DNA of 64,000 nt from Methylibium petroleiphilum PM1. Its GTDB lineage: Bacteria; Pseudomonadota; Gammaproteobacteria; Burkholderiales; Burkholderiaceae_C. The notes beneath the pieces were generated by a model that was not told where the DNA came from, ran no database searches, and saw only the letters and a program-made list of their open reading frames with translations. Position numbers and translations under genes: made by a program. Numbering within the stretch: the first letter of the stretch is position 1; each line of letters begins with the position of its first letter. The DNA is taken from NCBI RefSeq assembly GCF_000015725.1, contig NC_008825.1, positions 3,720,001 through 3,784,000 of the forward strand, written 5' to 3'. Shown piece after piece: positions 28,169 to 35,667 of this stretch.

Positions 28169-28199
28169 AGTCTCGACCTTCCCATCATGGCAAAGTCAA
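28169..28199 (-). promoter_or_regulatory. CueR-type promoter of copA
   Basis: On the minus strand, TTGACT (-35, 28194-28199) and GAGACT (-10, 28169-28174) are separated by 19 bp, the long spacer typical of MerR-family promoters. An imperfect dyad (ACTTTGCCA / TGGGAAGGT, 28176-28196) fills the spacer and matches the CueR box pattern at most positions. It lies 7 bp from the copA start, so the leader is very short. Confidence 0.78.
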
Positions 28200-28244
28200 A
28201 CCCGCCGCCATTGACCTCACGCAAGACAGGGTGCCGGCCGCCGC

Positions 28245-28275
28245 TTGACCTTCCCACCGGGGCAACGTCGAAGAT
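28245..28275 (+). promoter_or_regulatory. CueR-type promoter of copZ
   Basis: TTGACC (-35, 28245-28250) and GAAGAT (-10, 28270-28275) are separated by 19 bp. The dyad ACCTTCCCA / GGGCAACGT (28248-28268) lies in the spacer. It shares the left half-site with the copA promoter and points the other way, so one regulator can open both transcription units. Confidence 0.72.
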
Positions 28276-28308
28276 CGGGGCCCTTCCATTGCCTGCCAGG
28301 AGATGCAG

Positions 28309-28509
28309 ATGATCGAGTTCGAGATCAAGGACATGAGCTGCGGCCACTGCGTCGGCGCCATCACGAAGGCGATCACTGCGCTGGACCCCGACGCCAAGGT
28401 GCAGGCCGAACTGCCGACGCACCGCGTGCGCGTGGAGACCGGCGTGCCGCGCGCGCAGCTCGAGCACGCGCTGCGCGACGCGGGCTTTCCGCCGACGCCC
28501 GTGCTTTGA
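28309..28509 (+). CDS. copZ: CopZ-like copper chaperone (HMA domain)
   Basis: This 66-residue single HMA-domain protein has the metal-binding CGHC in DMSCGHC near residues 9-15 and the closing GF-PP end. ATG 28309 was preferred over ATG 28303 because AGGAG is 6 bp before it and directly abuts the other. It should carry Cu(I) to CopA in the cytoplasm. It is divergent from copA and under its own CueR-type promoter. Confidence 0.87.
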   Translation: MIEFEIKDMSCGHCVGAITKAITALDPDAKVQAELPTHRVRVETGVPRAQLEHALRDAGFPPTPVL

Positions 28510-28613
28510 TCGGTGCTGCCCGTGGCGCGCGGCATCGCGACGCGGCCGTGGATGCGCATCTGAATGCCTGACCGTGCGGACCGGCAGCAGACGCCCACGC
28601 CCGCTGAGCGGCG

Positions 28614-29708
28614 TCAGCGCGGCGGGCCCAGCACGCCGATCAGCGCCGTGGCGAAGGCCTCCGGGCTCTCGATGTGCGGGATGTGGCCCACGCCCGGCAG
28701 CACGGCGAGCGTCGCGCCCGGCATCCAGCGCTGCAGCGCGCGGCCCTGGGCCAGCGGCGTGATGCGGTCCTCCTCGCCCCATACCAGCGCCACCGGCGGG
28801 CCCTGCGCGGCCCATTGCGTGAGCCGCTCGGGCCGCAGGCTCTCGGCCGGTTCGCAGGCCGCCTGCGAGAAGGCCGCAGCCCAGTCGCCAAGCCGCTGGC
28901 TGAAGGCGGTGCGGGCGAACGGCAGTCGGTAGGCCGGCAACAGCGCGTCGGTCACTGCGTCCTGGCGGTGGACGAACTGCCGCAGCAGCGGAGCGGTGAG
29001 CCCCGGCCAGGTGGCGGTGGCGCCGACCAGCGTGGTGCGCAGCGACCGGCTGGCCAGCAGCACCCCGGGCTGGGCGCCGGCCTCGCACTGCGGCGGCTCG
29101 CCGTCGGGGCCGAGGCCGAGCGCCGGATCGACCAGCACCAGCCGGCGCAGCGACACCCCGCTCGAATCTGCGGCTGCCGCGACGGCAGCCTCCAGCGCCG
29201 GCCCGGCGCCGAAGGAGTGGCCCACCAGCGTGAGGTCGGGCCCGAGCGTGCGGGCGAGCGCGAGCAGGCGCCGCGACTGGGCCGCGCGCGAGTAGTCGAC
29301 CGTGCGACCGTCGTCGGGCGTCGTCGAGAGGCCGAACGGCGGCAGGTCGACGGCCACCACGCGCCATCCGGCCGCCGCCAGTGCGTCGGGCAGGCCGAAC
29401 CAGGTGCCGCTCCACGCGCCGGTGCCGTGGGTGAGCAGCAGCGCAGGGTCGGTGGGGCGGCCCCATTCCTGCACGTGGAGCCGCGCGTCGCCGACGTCCA
29501 CCCAGCGGCCGGCGGCGCCTGCCAGTTGCTCGGCGCTCTGCGTCTCGCGCTGCGCCCGGGCGTGCTGGGTCCAGGCGATCCAGGCCGAGAGCGCGAGCGC
29601 CAGCACGGCCACCAGCAACAGCGCCGCAGCAACCAGGTGCCGGGCGATGCGCGCGGCGAGGCTCGGGCGGGCAGGACGGCGCCGCCTGTCCTTCGGAGGT
29701 GCGCGCAT
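28614..29708 (-). CDS. Membrane-anchored alpha/beta hydrolase
   Basis: This 364-residue protein has a basic N-terminus, one transmembrane segment at about 25-47, and an alpha/beta-hydrolase domain. LTHGTGAWSGTWFGL provides the oxyanion loop, GHSFGAG the Ser nucleophile elbow, WGEEDRITPL the acid region and GVGHIPHIE the catalytic His. The active domain probably faces the periplasm. It is the last gene of a four-gene minus-strand operon, with its ATG 2 bp after the stop of the upstream gene. Substrate unknown; context suggests work on a product of the oxidase-methyltransferase fusion. Confidence 0.78.
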   Translation of the reverse strand: MRAPPKDRRRRPARPSLAARIARHLVAAALLLVAVLALALSAWIAWTQHARAQRETQSAEQLAGAAGRWVDVGDARLHVQEWGRPTDPALLLTHGTGAWSGTWFGLPDALAAAGWRVVAVDLPPFGLSTTPDDGRTVDYSRAAQSRRLLALARTLGPDLTLVGHSFGAGPALEAAVAAAADSSGVSLRRLVLVDPALGLGPDGEPPQCEAGAQPGVLLASRSLRTTLVGATATWPGLTAPLLRQFVHRQDAVTDALLPAYRLPFARTAFSQRLGDWAAAFSQAACEPAESLRPERLTQWAAQGPPVALVWGEEDRITPLAQGRALQRWMPGATLAVLPGVGHIPHIESPEAFATALIGVLGPPR

Positions 29709-29710
29709 CC

Positions 29711-30757
29711 TCAGAAGTCGTAGACGTGTTCCACCACCACCTGCCCCGCCGAGGCCTGTGCGCGCCGGAGCTCGGCGGCCAGCCTTGCCACCGGCACCGC
29801 GAAGACGACGCGCTTTCGCCCGGGCTGCGTCAGCACCGGCTGTTCGAACAGCGTGCGCACGCTGGCCGCCGACCAGTTGGCGGGCACCAGCACGCTCACC
29901 ACCACCTCGCCGTCGTTGCCGGCGATCTGCCGGAAGTCGATGCCCTGCTCCGCGAGCCAAGTGCTGTAGGCGGTGAAGGCTTCGTAGCGCGGCACGGTGG
30001 CCAGCACCGGCGTGCCCGCGTCGGCCGCGGCCAGCGGCTGGTAGTCGGGGTGCTGCGAATCGGCCTGCGGCGCCGCGCTCAGCAGCACGGCGGTGACGGG
30101 CTTCGGCGCGTCGTAGAGGCTCTGCGTGCCGAGCTTGATGAGCCGCGCATAGCCTTCCTTCACCAGCAGCTCCGAGGTGAGCGCGAAGCGGCGCTCCCAG
30201 CGCCGCACGAGGTTCGGTCCTCCAGTAGGCACTGCCGACCACAGCGACCGCAGTTCCTGCCAGAAATCGAACTGGTACCACGGCTCGACGCGGATGAAGT
30301 CGACGTAGGCCTGCGCGTAACGCGCCGCGAACTGCTCTTCCGGCACCGACTCGTCCGACCGCAGCGCCTCGGCAAGGCGGCCGATCGTGCGCTCGTACAA
30401 GCCCTTGAGGCCGTACTCCACCGTGGTGCTGACGCCGATCACCATCACCATCAGGTGGTAGCCGCCGTTGAACGGGTACTTCTCGATCTCGCGACTCACG
30501 CCCGCGTAGGACTGCCAGAACTGGCCGATGTGCGAGAACAGCGGGAAGCTGCTCGGGTGGCCGCTGCGCGACAGGTAGGCCGCGTACTCGGCCGGGCTGT
30601 GCACCAGGTACCACTCGGGGAAGGTGAGGAAGGTCTGGTCGGGCGTGCGCACGTGCTCGGGCGGCGTGGCCGGCGCCGTGGCCGCCCCGTCCTGCGCCAG
30701 CGCTGCGGCGCACAGCAGCCCGACCGCCGCCACGGCGGCGGCGAACCGGCGGCGCAT
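29711..30757 (-). CDS. Conserved exported protein of unknown function
   Basis: This 348-residue protein has a signal peptide (MRRRFAAAVAAVGLLCAAALAQ, cleavage near 21). The mature part is rich in aromatic residues (QTFLTFPEWYLVHSPAEYAAYL, FPLFSHIGQFWQSYAGV, IRVEPWYQFDFWQELRSLW). I do not recognise a catalytic motif, and it has no obvious membrane span beyond one possible hydrophobic stretch (HLMVMVIGVSTTVEYGL). Its ATG overlaps the stop of the upstream fusion gene (ATGA), so translation is coupled. It is likely a periplasmic partner in the operon. Confidence 0.68.
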   Translation of the reverse strand: MRRRFAAAVAAVGLLCAAALAQDGAATAPATPPEHVRTPDQTFLTFPEWYLVHSPAEYAAYLSRSGHPSSFPLFSHIGQFWQSYAGVSREIEKYPFNGGYHLMVMVIGVSTTVEYGLKGLYERTIGRLAEALRSDESVPEEQFAARYAQAYVDFIRVEPWYQFDFWQELRSLWSAVPTGGPNLVRRWERRFALTSELLVKEGYARLIKLGTQSLYDAPKPVTAVLLSAAPQADSQHPDYQPLAAADAGTPVLATVPRYEAFTAYSTWLAEQGIDFRQIAGNDGEVVVSVLVPANWSAASVRTLFEQPVLTQPGRKRVVFAVPVARLAAELRRAQASAGQVVVEHVYDF

Positions 30758-33042
30758 CAAGACCGCACCCCGCGGGCCTGCACCACCACGGCGGGATCGC
30801 GCAGCGTCTGCGGGTCGAGGCGGCGCACGAAGCAGAACAGCGTGTTGTCGGTCGGGTCGTTGTCCTGCAGCACGCGGTGCCCGGTGTCGTCGAAGCCCTG
30901 CGCCTGGAGCCGGTCGACCCAGGTCTTGGCCGACTCGAAAAATCGCAGCTCGGCCCGGTTGGTCTCCCAGCTCTCGCCCAGGCCGGCGTTGAAGACGGTG
31001 TGCGCCAGCGACACCAGTGCACGCAGTTCGTCGCTGCGCACGTCGTGGTCGCGCACGATGAAGGCGCCGCCGGGCCGCAGCACGCGCCGCACCGACTGCA
31101 GGAAATACCCCAGCCGCTCGGCTGTCATGTGGTGCAGGCCCACGTAGCAGGTCACGAGATCGAGGCTCGCATCGGCGATGCCGGGCCCGAGCGGCGCGTA
31201 ATCGGACAGCGGCACGTGCACGCCGAGCCGGCCGATCTGGCCGCGCTCCATGATGTCGACCGGCGAGAAGGTCTGCGGCTGCTCGTCGATGAAGTAGCGC
31301 GGGCCGCGCAGCTCCAGCGTGGCGGCCAGGCCGCGGTAGTAGCGGCCCTTGGAGCCGATCTCCGCATAGCCGTCGAACTTGCGGCGTCCGCCCAGCACCT
31401 GCAGCGTCTGCCGCGTCATCTCGGCCTTCTGCCTGAACAGCGAGGGCAGCGCGTAGCGCAGGTCGGCCGACGCCGGCTTGATGCTCTTGAGCTCGCGCTG
31501 GATGTGACGGTAGACGGTCTCCTCGTCGGCGTGCAGCCGACACGCTTCGCCGATGAGATGGTGGAAGCGATCTTCCGGCGCGACACGGAACACGTTCTGC
31601 AGAAAGCGGTAGAAGGCATCGGACAGCTCGACGTCGTCGAACACCTGGTGGAATTCGCTGGCCGGCGGTTGTGCCGAGGGCGGCGTGCCTCGGTCGAGCC
31701 AGGCGCGGTAGTACTTGTCCCAGAGCACGTTGGTGAAGCGGAAGTTCGGGTCGACCTCCCACTTCAGCGCGAACAGGTGCGCCGCCTTCGGATAGGCACG
31801 GTGGAACTGCTCCACCGTGCCGTGCGGCTGGTAGGGCAGGTAGTAGGTGCCCCCGACCGACAGCGCGGCGTCGATCAGTTCGCGGGTCCACACGCCGACC
31901 CGGCTGCGGGCGTTCTCGCGCGTGCGCTGCTTGTGATACAGCACGAAGGCGAAGGTCTCGGTCGGCGCCCAGCCGAGCGCGGTATCGGGATCAGGCATCG
32001 CGTGCCGGATCGAGATGTTCAGTGCGTTGACGCGGTGGCGGTTCAGCACCGCGGCCATCTTCGGCACGAACTCCAGCAGCCGCTCGACCGGAATGAAGTA
32101 CTCTTGCAGCACATAGGTGCGCTCGGCGCGCGACGGCGGCTCGAGCTCGGCCACGTCGTAGCCGGCCTCGTAGTTGCGCCAGTGCACCTTCTTGCGCAGG
32201 TAGAGCAGCGGATCGACGATCTTCTCGCGCCGCTCCTTGCCGAACGGCGTTTCCGACACGGCCCACAGGAAGTACTGGTGCAGCGGGTAGGCGGAGCGCA
32301 GCGGCTGCAGGCGGTCGGGCGTGGTGGCGGGCTCGTCGGTCTCGGCCCAGGTCACGGCGCGCACGCTGCGGTAGTGCGGGCCGTAGAGGTCGGCGTTGTG
32401 GAACACCGCCTTCGGGTTGCAGCGCACGGTGTCCTTGAAGTAGGCGCCGTAGGTCGACAGCGGCATCACCTTGTCGATGCGCTTGACGCGCCGGTTGTCG
32501 GCCAGATCCAGCTCGACCTCGACCACCACGCCCAGCGCGCCGTAGCCGCCGATGGCGCCGAAGAACAGCTCCGGATGCGCCGTGCGGCTGGCCACCACGG
32601 CCCGACCATCGTGCAGCACGAGCTTGATGCTGCGCACCGACAGCACCAGCGGCCCCAGGCCCACGTAGCGGCCGTGGCAGTTGACGCCGAGCGCGCCGCC
32701 GACCGTGAAGTTGGCGTAGGTCTGCATGATCTTCACCGCCAGGCCGTGCGGATCGACGAAGCGCTGGATGTCGCACCAGCGCACGCCGGCCTGCACGAGG
32801 ATGGTCTTGTTCTCGGGCGAGAACGCGACGATGCGGTTCATCGAGCGCATGTCGAAGTGCAGGCTGCCCGGGCTCGCAGTCTGGCCGCCCATGCTGAAGC
32901 GCCCGCCACCGACCGACACCGGGCCGGTGGTGCGCCGCAGCGCCTCCTGCACGTCCTCGACACTGCTTGGCGCGACGATGGCCATCACCCGCACCGGGTT
33001 GAGCTGGGTGACGTCGTTGACGATGTGGTGGTCGGTGTTCAT
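30757..33042 (-). CDS. FAD-linked oxidase fused to a SAM methyltransferase-like domain
   Basis: This 761-residue two-domain protein has an N-terminal PCMH-type FAD-binding domain with an oxidase cap (about 1-490). The FAD part includes GPVSVGGGRFSMGG near 42, VQAGVRWCDIQRF near 83, GGALGVNCHGRYVG near 114 and GAIGGYGALGVVVEVEL near 163. The C-terminal part (from about 560) is a class I methyltransferase with LDLVTCYVGLHHM and LRPGGAFIVRDHDV. Its motif I (EIGSKGRYYRG) is degenerate. There is no signal peptide. It could oxidise and methylate the same metabolite or lipid. The stop/start overlaps on both sides show that the operon is tightly coupled. Confidence 0.82.
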   Translation of the reverse strand: MNTDHHIVNDVTQLNPVRVMAIVAPSSVEDVQEALRRTTGPVSVGGGRFSMGGQTASPGSLHFDMRSMNRIVAFSPENKTILVQAGVRWCDIQRFVDPHGLAVKIMQTYANFTVGGALGVNCHGRYVGLGPLVLSVRSIKLVLHDGRAVVASRTAHPELFFGAIGGYGALGVVVEVELDLADNRRVKRIDKVMPLSTYGAYFKDTVRCNPKAVFHNADLYGPHYRSVRAVTWAETDEPATTPDRLQPLRSAYPLHQYFLWAVSETPFGKERREKIVDPLLYLRKKVHWRNYEAGYDVAELEPPSRAERTYVLQEYFIPVERLLEFVPKMAAVLNRHRVNALNISIRHAMPDPDTALGWAPTETFAFVLYHKQRTRENARSRVGVWTRELIDAALSVGGTYYLPYQPHGTVEQFHRAYPKAAHLFALKWEVDPNFRFTNVLWDKYYRAWLDRGTPPSAQPPASEFHQVFDDVELSDAFYRFLQNVFRVAPEDRFHHLIGEACRLHADEETVYRHIQRELKSIKPASADLRYALPSLFRQKAEMTRQTLQVLGGRRKFDGYAEIGSKGRYYRGLAATLELRGPRYFIDEQPQTFSPVDIMERGQIGRLGVHVPLSDYAPLGPGIADASLDLVTCYVGLHHMTAERLGYFLQSVRRVLRPGGAFIVRDHDVRSDELRALVSLAHTVFNAGLGESWETNRAELRFFESAKTWVDRLQAQGFDDTGHRVLQDNDPTDNTLFCFVRRLDPQTLRDPAVVVQARGVRS

Positions 33043-33422
33043 GGCGCGCGCTCCATCCGCGGCGCGGCGCCGACGGTCACGTAGTCGGGCCGCAGGCCGG
33101 CGGGTGCGCCGTAGCGGGAGCGGTCCACGGACGCGCGCAGACCGCACTCGAGCAGCAGCCACAGCGCGCCCAGCACGGGCAGCGCGACGACCAGCAGCCA
33201 CCACGCCGAGCGCCCGCGATCGTGCAGCCGTCGCCCCCAGACCGAGACCAGGAACACCGTGGTCAGCAGCGCCGGCAGCACGTCGACCGGCTCGCCGAGC
33301 AACTGCGTGGCCGAAACGCACAGGAACAACGCCAGCGGCAGCAGCAGCAGGTGCCGCCACCAAAAGGCCCACCGGCTCAATCGACCGGCCGTCGAGAATT
33401 CCCCCACCCATCCCATGCTCAC
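33039..33422 (-). CDS. DUF805 membrane protein
   Basis: This 127-residue protein has about four hydrophobic segments and the DUF805 signature RRLHDRGRSAWWLL near residue 63. It is an inner-membrane protein of unknown function. It is the first gene of the four-gene operon, and its stop overlaps the ATG of the FAD/methyltransferase gene. A GGGAGGGTGAGC ribosome site precedes the start. The 107 bp upstream hold no gene and should carry the operon promoter. Confidence 0.8.
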   Translation of the reverse strand: MSMGWVGEFSTAGRLSRWAFWWRHLLLLPLALFLCVSATQLLGEPVDVLPALLTTVFLVSVWGRRLHDRGRSAWWLLVVALPVLGALWLLLECGLRASVDRSRYGAPAGLRPDYVTVGAAPRMERAP

Positions 33423-33529
33423 CCTCCCGCAGGCGTGCGCCGCGGCTGCTGGAGCAGCTCGACCGGCGTCATGGGCGCAAGCCTACCCTGCCCCCAGGGG
33501 CTTTCACAATCTCGGGACCGGAACGGTGA

Positions 33530-34177
33530 TCAGGTCGCAGCGCCCGCGGAGAACACCGACAGGTCCTGGGGCCCACCCCGCTCGATGGCGCGCCGGTAGG
33601 CGTCGCGGCCGCGCAGCCGCGCCAGGTAGGCGCGCAGCGCGGGGAAGTCCTTCAGCCGGCCGCGGCATTCGCTGAACTCGAGCGCCCAGCCGAGGTTGAC
33701 GTCGGCCGCGGAGAAGCCCGATGCGAGAAGGTGATCGCGCTGCGCCAGCACGGTCTCGATGTAGCGGTGGTTCTTCGCGATCTCGACGTCGAAGAACCCC
33801 ATCAACGCGGCGTTGCCGCCGCCGGTCCAGGCGTAGACCAGATCGACCAGCAGCCCCGGGAACAGCGTGCCCTCGGCGTAGGCCAGCCACTGCAGATAGG
33901 CACCGTACTCCGCCGAGGCGGGCGTCCGGCTCAGCCGACCGCCGCCGCAGACATGACAGAGGTACTCGATGATCGCTTCCGATTCGACGATGGACTGACC
34001 CGCATGCTCGATCGTCGGCGCCTTGCCGAGCGGATGGACCTGGTTGAGCGACTCGGGAGAGCGCTGCGTTTCGGGATGCCGCTGGTGCTTGACCAGCCGA
34101 TAGTCGATGCCCAGTTCCTCGCACAGCCACACGATGCGCTGCGAGCGCGAGTTGTTCAGGTGATGCACGGTCAGCAC
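33530..34177 (-). CDS. Glutathione S-transferase family protein
   Basis: This 215-residue GST-fold protein has an N-terminal thioredoxin-like domain (MLTVHHLNNSRSQRIVWLCEELG; PLGKAPTIEHAGQSIVESEAIIEYL near 49-73, which holds the glutathione-binding Glu-Ser pair). A helical C-terminal domain follows. The active residue is probably the Ser in NNSRSQR near residue 10. It conjugates or otherwise uses glutathione in the cytoplasm; substrate unknown. It appears to be a single-gene unit between the tRNA and the DUF805 operon. Confidence 0.83.
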   Translation of the reverse strand: MLTVHHLNNSRSQRIVWLCEELGIDYRLVKHQRHPETQRSPESLNQVHPLGKAPTIEHAGQSIVESEAIIEYLCHVCGGGRLSRTPASAEYGAYLQWLAYAEGTLFPGLLVDLVYAWTGGGNAALMGFFDVEIAKNHRYIETVLAQRDHLLASGFSAADVNLGWALEFSECRGRLKDFPALRAYLARLRGRDAYRRAIERGGPQDLSVFSAGAAT

Positions 34178-34281
34178 AGCTCGCTCCTCGATCGGCTCGA
34201 TCCGGCATCGTCACACGGAGGCTGAACGGAGGGTGTCGCGGCGGCGACGCGGCCGGCTGTGGCGGCGGTCGATGCGCTGGA

Positions 34282-34357
34282 TGGCGCGCCCGGCTGGGAT
34301 CGAACCAGCAACCCCTGCCTTCGGAGGGCAGTACTCTATCCATTGAGCTACGGACGC
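34282..34357 (-). tRNA. tRNA-Arg (anticodon CCG)
   Basis: A complete 76-nt cloverleaf is read on the minus strand. The acceptor stem GCGTCCG/CGGGCGC has one G-T pair. The D-stem is GCTC/GAGT. The anticodon stem is CTGCC/GGCAG with loop CTCCGAA (anticodon CCG). The T-arm is GCTGG-TTCGATC-CCAGC. Discriminator G and an encoded CCA (34282-34284) follow. It reads the Arg codon CGG, common in such a GC-rich genome. Confidence 0.96.
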
Positions 34358-34426
34358 AACGCTTCCATTCTATCAGCGCCCCTGTTGCGGGCCGCACCCG
34401 GCGAGGCTCGCGACGGGGTGCCCTTG

Positions 34427-34432
34427 TATACT
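34427..34432 (+). promoter_or_regulatory. Candidate -10 element of the cytochrome c gene
   Basis: TATACT stands out in a GC-rich background 65 bp before the cytochrome gene start. A -35 element at the right distance is not clear. It may depend on an activator. Confidence 0.4.
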
Positions 34433-34496
34433 CCGCGGGTTTTGCGAGCTGCGTTTCACCGCGCCGCTCCGCCCCACAAGACTCCTCGAGGACCCC

Positions 34497-35042
34497 ATGA
34501 GCGCAGCGCCCTCCCACGACGACGATCACGAGCCCAATCACGAAGGCCCGATCCGCACGCCCAAGCAGTTGGTGATCGCGGTGGTCTTCGCCTTCGTGGT
34601 GCCGATCGCCATCATCGTGCTGCTGGCCAGCTACGTGAGCTCGGCCCAGAAGCCGGCCGCCGGCAGCGATGGCCTGAAGGCCGAGGCCACCGCCGAGCGC
34701 ATTGCCCCGGTCGGCAAGGTCGAGGTCAAGGACGCGTCGGACGTGAGCGCGCTCAAGGGCGGCGAGGACGTGTACAAGGCGCAGTGCGCCGCCTGCCACG
34801 CCGCTGGCGTGGCCGGGGCACCGAAGTTCGCCGATGCCGCTGCCTGGGGCCCGCGCATCACGACCGGCTACGAGGCCCTGCTGACCTCGGCGCTGAAGGG
34901 CAAGGGCGCGATGGGCGCGCAGGGCGGCGGTGACTTCAGCGACGTCGAGATCGGCCGTGCGGTGGTCTTCATGGCCAACGCCGGCGGGGCCAAGTTCGAC
35001 GAGCCCAAGCCGCCGGCACCGGCGGCCAGCGCAGCGCCCTGA
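34497..35042 (+). CDS. Membrane-anchored cytochrome c5-type protein
   Basis: This 181-residue protein has an acidic, His-rich N-terminus, one transmembrane anchor at about 24-45, and a C-terminal class I cytochrome c domain. The haem-binding CAACH is at 97-101, and a Met in the KGKGAMGAQGGGDFSD region near 137 is the likely sixth ligand. It should face the periplasm as an electron carrier of the respiratory chain. The AP-rich tail is low complexity. A good intrinsic terminator follows 21 bp after the stop, so it is probably monocistronic. Confidence 0.87.
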   Translation: MSAAPSHDDDHEPNHEGPIRTPKQLVIAVVFAFVVPIAIIVLLASYVSSAQKPAAGSDGLKAEATAERIAPVGKVEVKDASDVSALKGGEDVYKAQCAACHAAGVAGAPKFADAAAWGPRITTGYEALLTSALKGKGAMGAQGGGDFSDVEIGRAVVFMANAGGAKFDEPKPPAPAASAAP

Positions 35043-35063
35043 GCGGCAAGCGACTCCTCTGCG

Positions 35064-35088
35064 AGCCGGTCCATGCGACCGGCTTTTT
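35064..35088 (+). terminator. Rho-independent terminator after the cytochrome c gene
   Basis: AGCCGGTC, the loop CATGC and GACCGGCT form an 8-bp stem that runs into five T residues on the plus strand. It lies between the cytochrome gene and the convergent hypothetical gene. Confidence 0.85.
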
Positions 35089-35109
35089 CACGCCCACCGG
35101 CGGACGGCG

Positions 35110-35646
35110 CTACGGGCCGGCGCGCTGCGGGCTGAGCACATAGCCGAAGCTGCGCGGCAGTTCGGCGAACGGCCGTTCGGCGGGCGTCCAACGCCCCTCG
35201 GTCACCGCATCGGCCGCGGCATCCATGTCGAGCGAGCGCAACAGGCCGAAGCCCCGCTCGGTGTCGAGGAAGAGCCGGCCGTATTCGTCGAGCCAGGCGC
35301 TCCTCACCTGCCGGACTTCGGCCCCGGTGTGGGTCTGCACGCGGTAGTCGGCGTCGACGCGCTGCACCCCCAGCACCAGCGGGGCCGCCTCCAGCTCGAC
35401 GTAGACGCGCTGCGGACCGTTCTGGAAGAACCAGGCGCCTTCGGCATCGGCCTCGTAGTTGCGGCCGATGAACTCGATCAGTTTGCGGTGCAGCAGGCGG
35501 CTGCCCTTGACCTGCGGGAACGGCCCCGCCGCCTGGACCCGGTCGTCGCGCATGTACCAGTCGCCCCGCGCGTCCAGCCCCAGCCAGCCGTGGCAGGCCG
35601 GCACCCGGGGCCACTTCTTCAGCGCGGCACGGACGATGTCATCCAT
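35110..35646 (-). CDS. Conserved hypothetical protein (178 aa)
   Basis: This cytoplasmic-looking 178-residue protein opens MDDIVRAALKKWPRVPACHGWLGLDARGDWYMRDD and contains FFQNGPQRVYVELE and GRLFLDTERGFGLL. I have met very similar proteins in other Burkholderiales, where they are annotated as a DUF; I do not assert the DUF number. It has no membrane segments. It lies 21 bp upstream of nothing on its own strand except the terminator region, and it follows the YheT gene in the same direction. Confidence 0.75.
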   Translation of the reverse strand: MDDIVRAALKKWPRVPACHGWLGLDARGDWYMRDDRVQAAGPFPQVKGSRLLHRKLIEFIGRNYEADAEGAWFFQNGPQRVYVELEAAPLVLGVQRVDADYRVQTHTGAEVRQVRSAWLDEYGRLFLDTERGFGLLRSLDMDAAADAVTEGRWTPAERPFAELPRSFGYVLSPQRAGP

Positions 35647-35667
35647 CGCGGCATTGTGCGGCCCGGC

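Noticed and set aside
25766-28312. Very long plus-strand open frame opposite copA and cueR
   Set aside because: It is the complement of two well-identified genes; its translation is Arg/Gln/His-rich low complexity, the usual GC-rich shadow.
30877-33084. 735-codon plus-strand frame opposite the FAD/methyltransferase gene
   Set aside because: A shadow of a gene with clear FAD and methyltransferase motifs; no domain in the opposite frame.
34259-34496. Plus-strand frame running through the tRNA into the cytochrome c gene
   Set aside because: The region encodes tRNA-Arg on the other strand and a promoter; no protein features.
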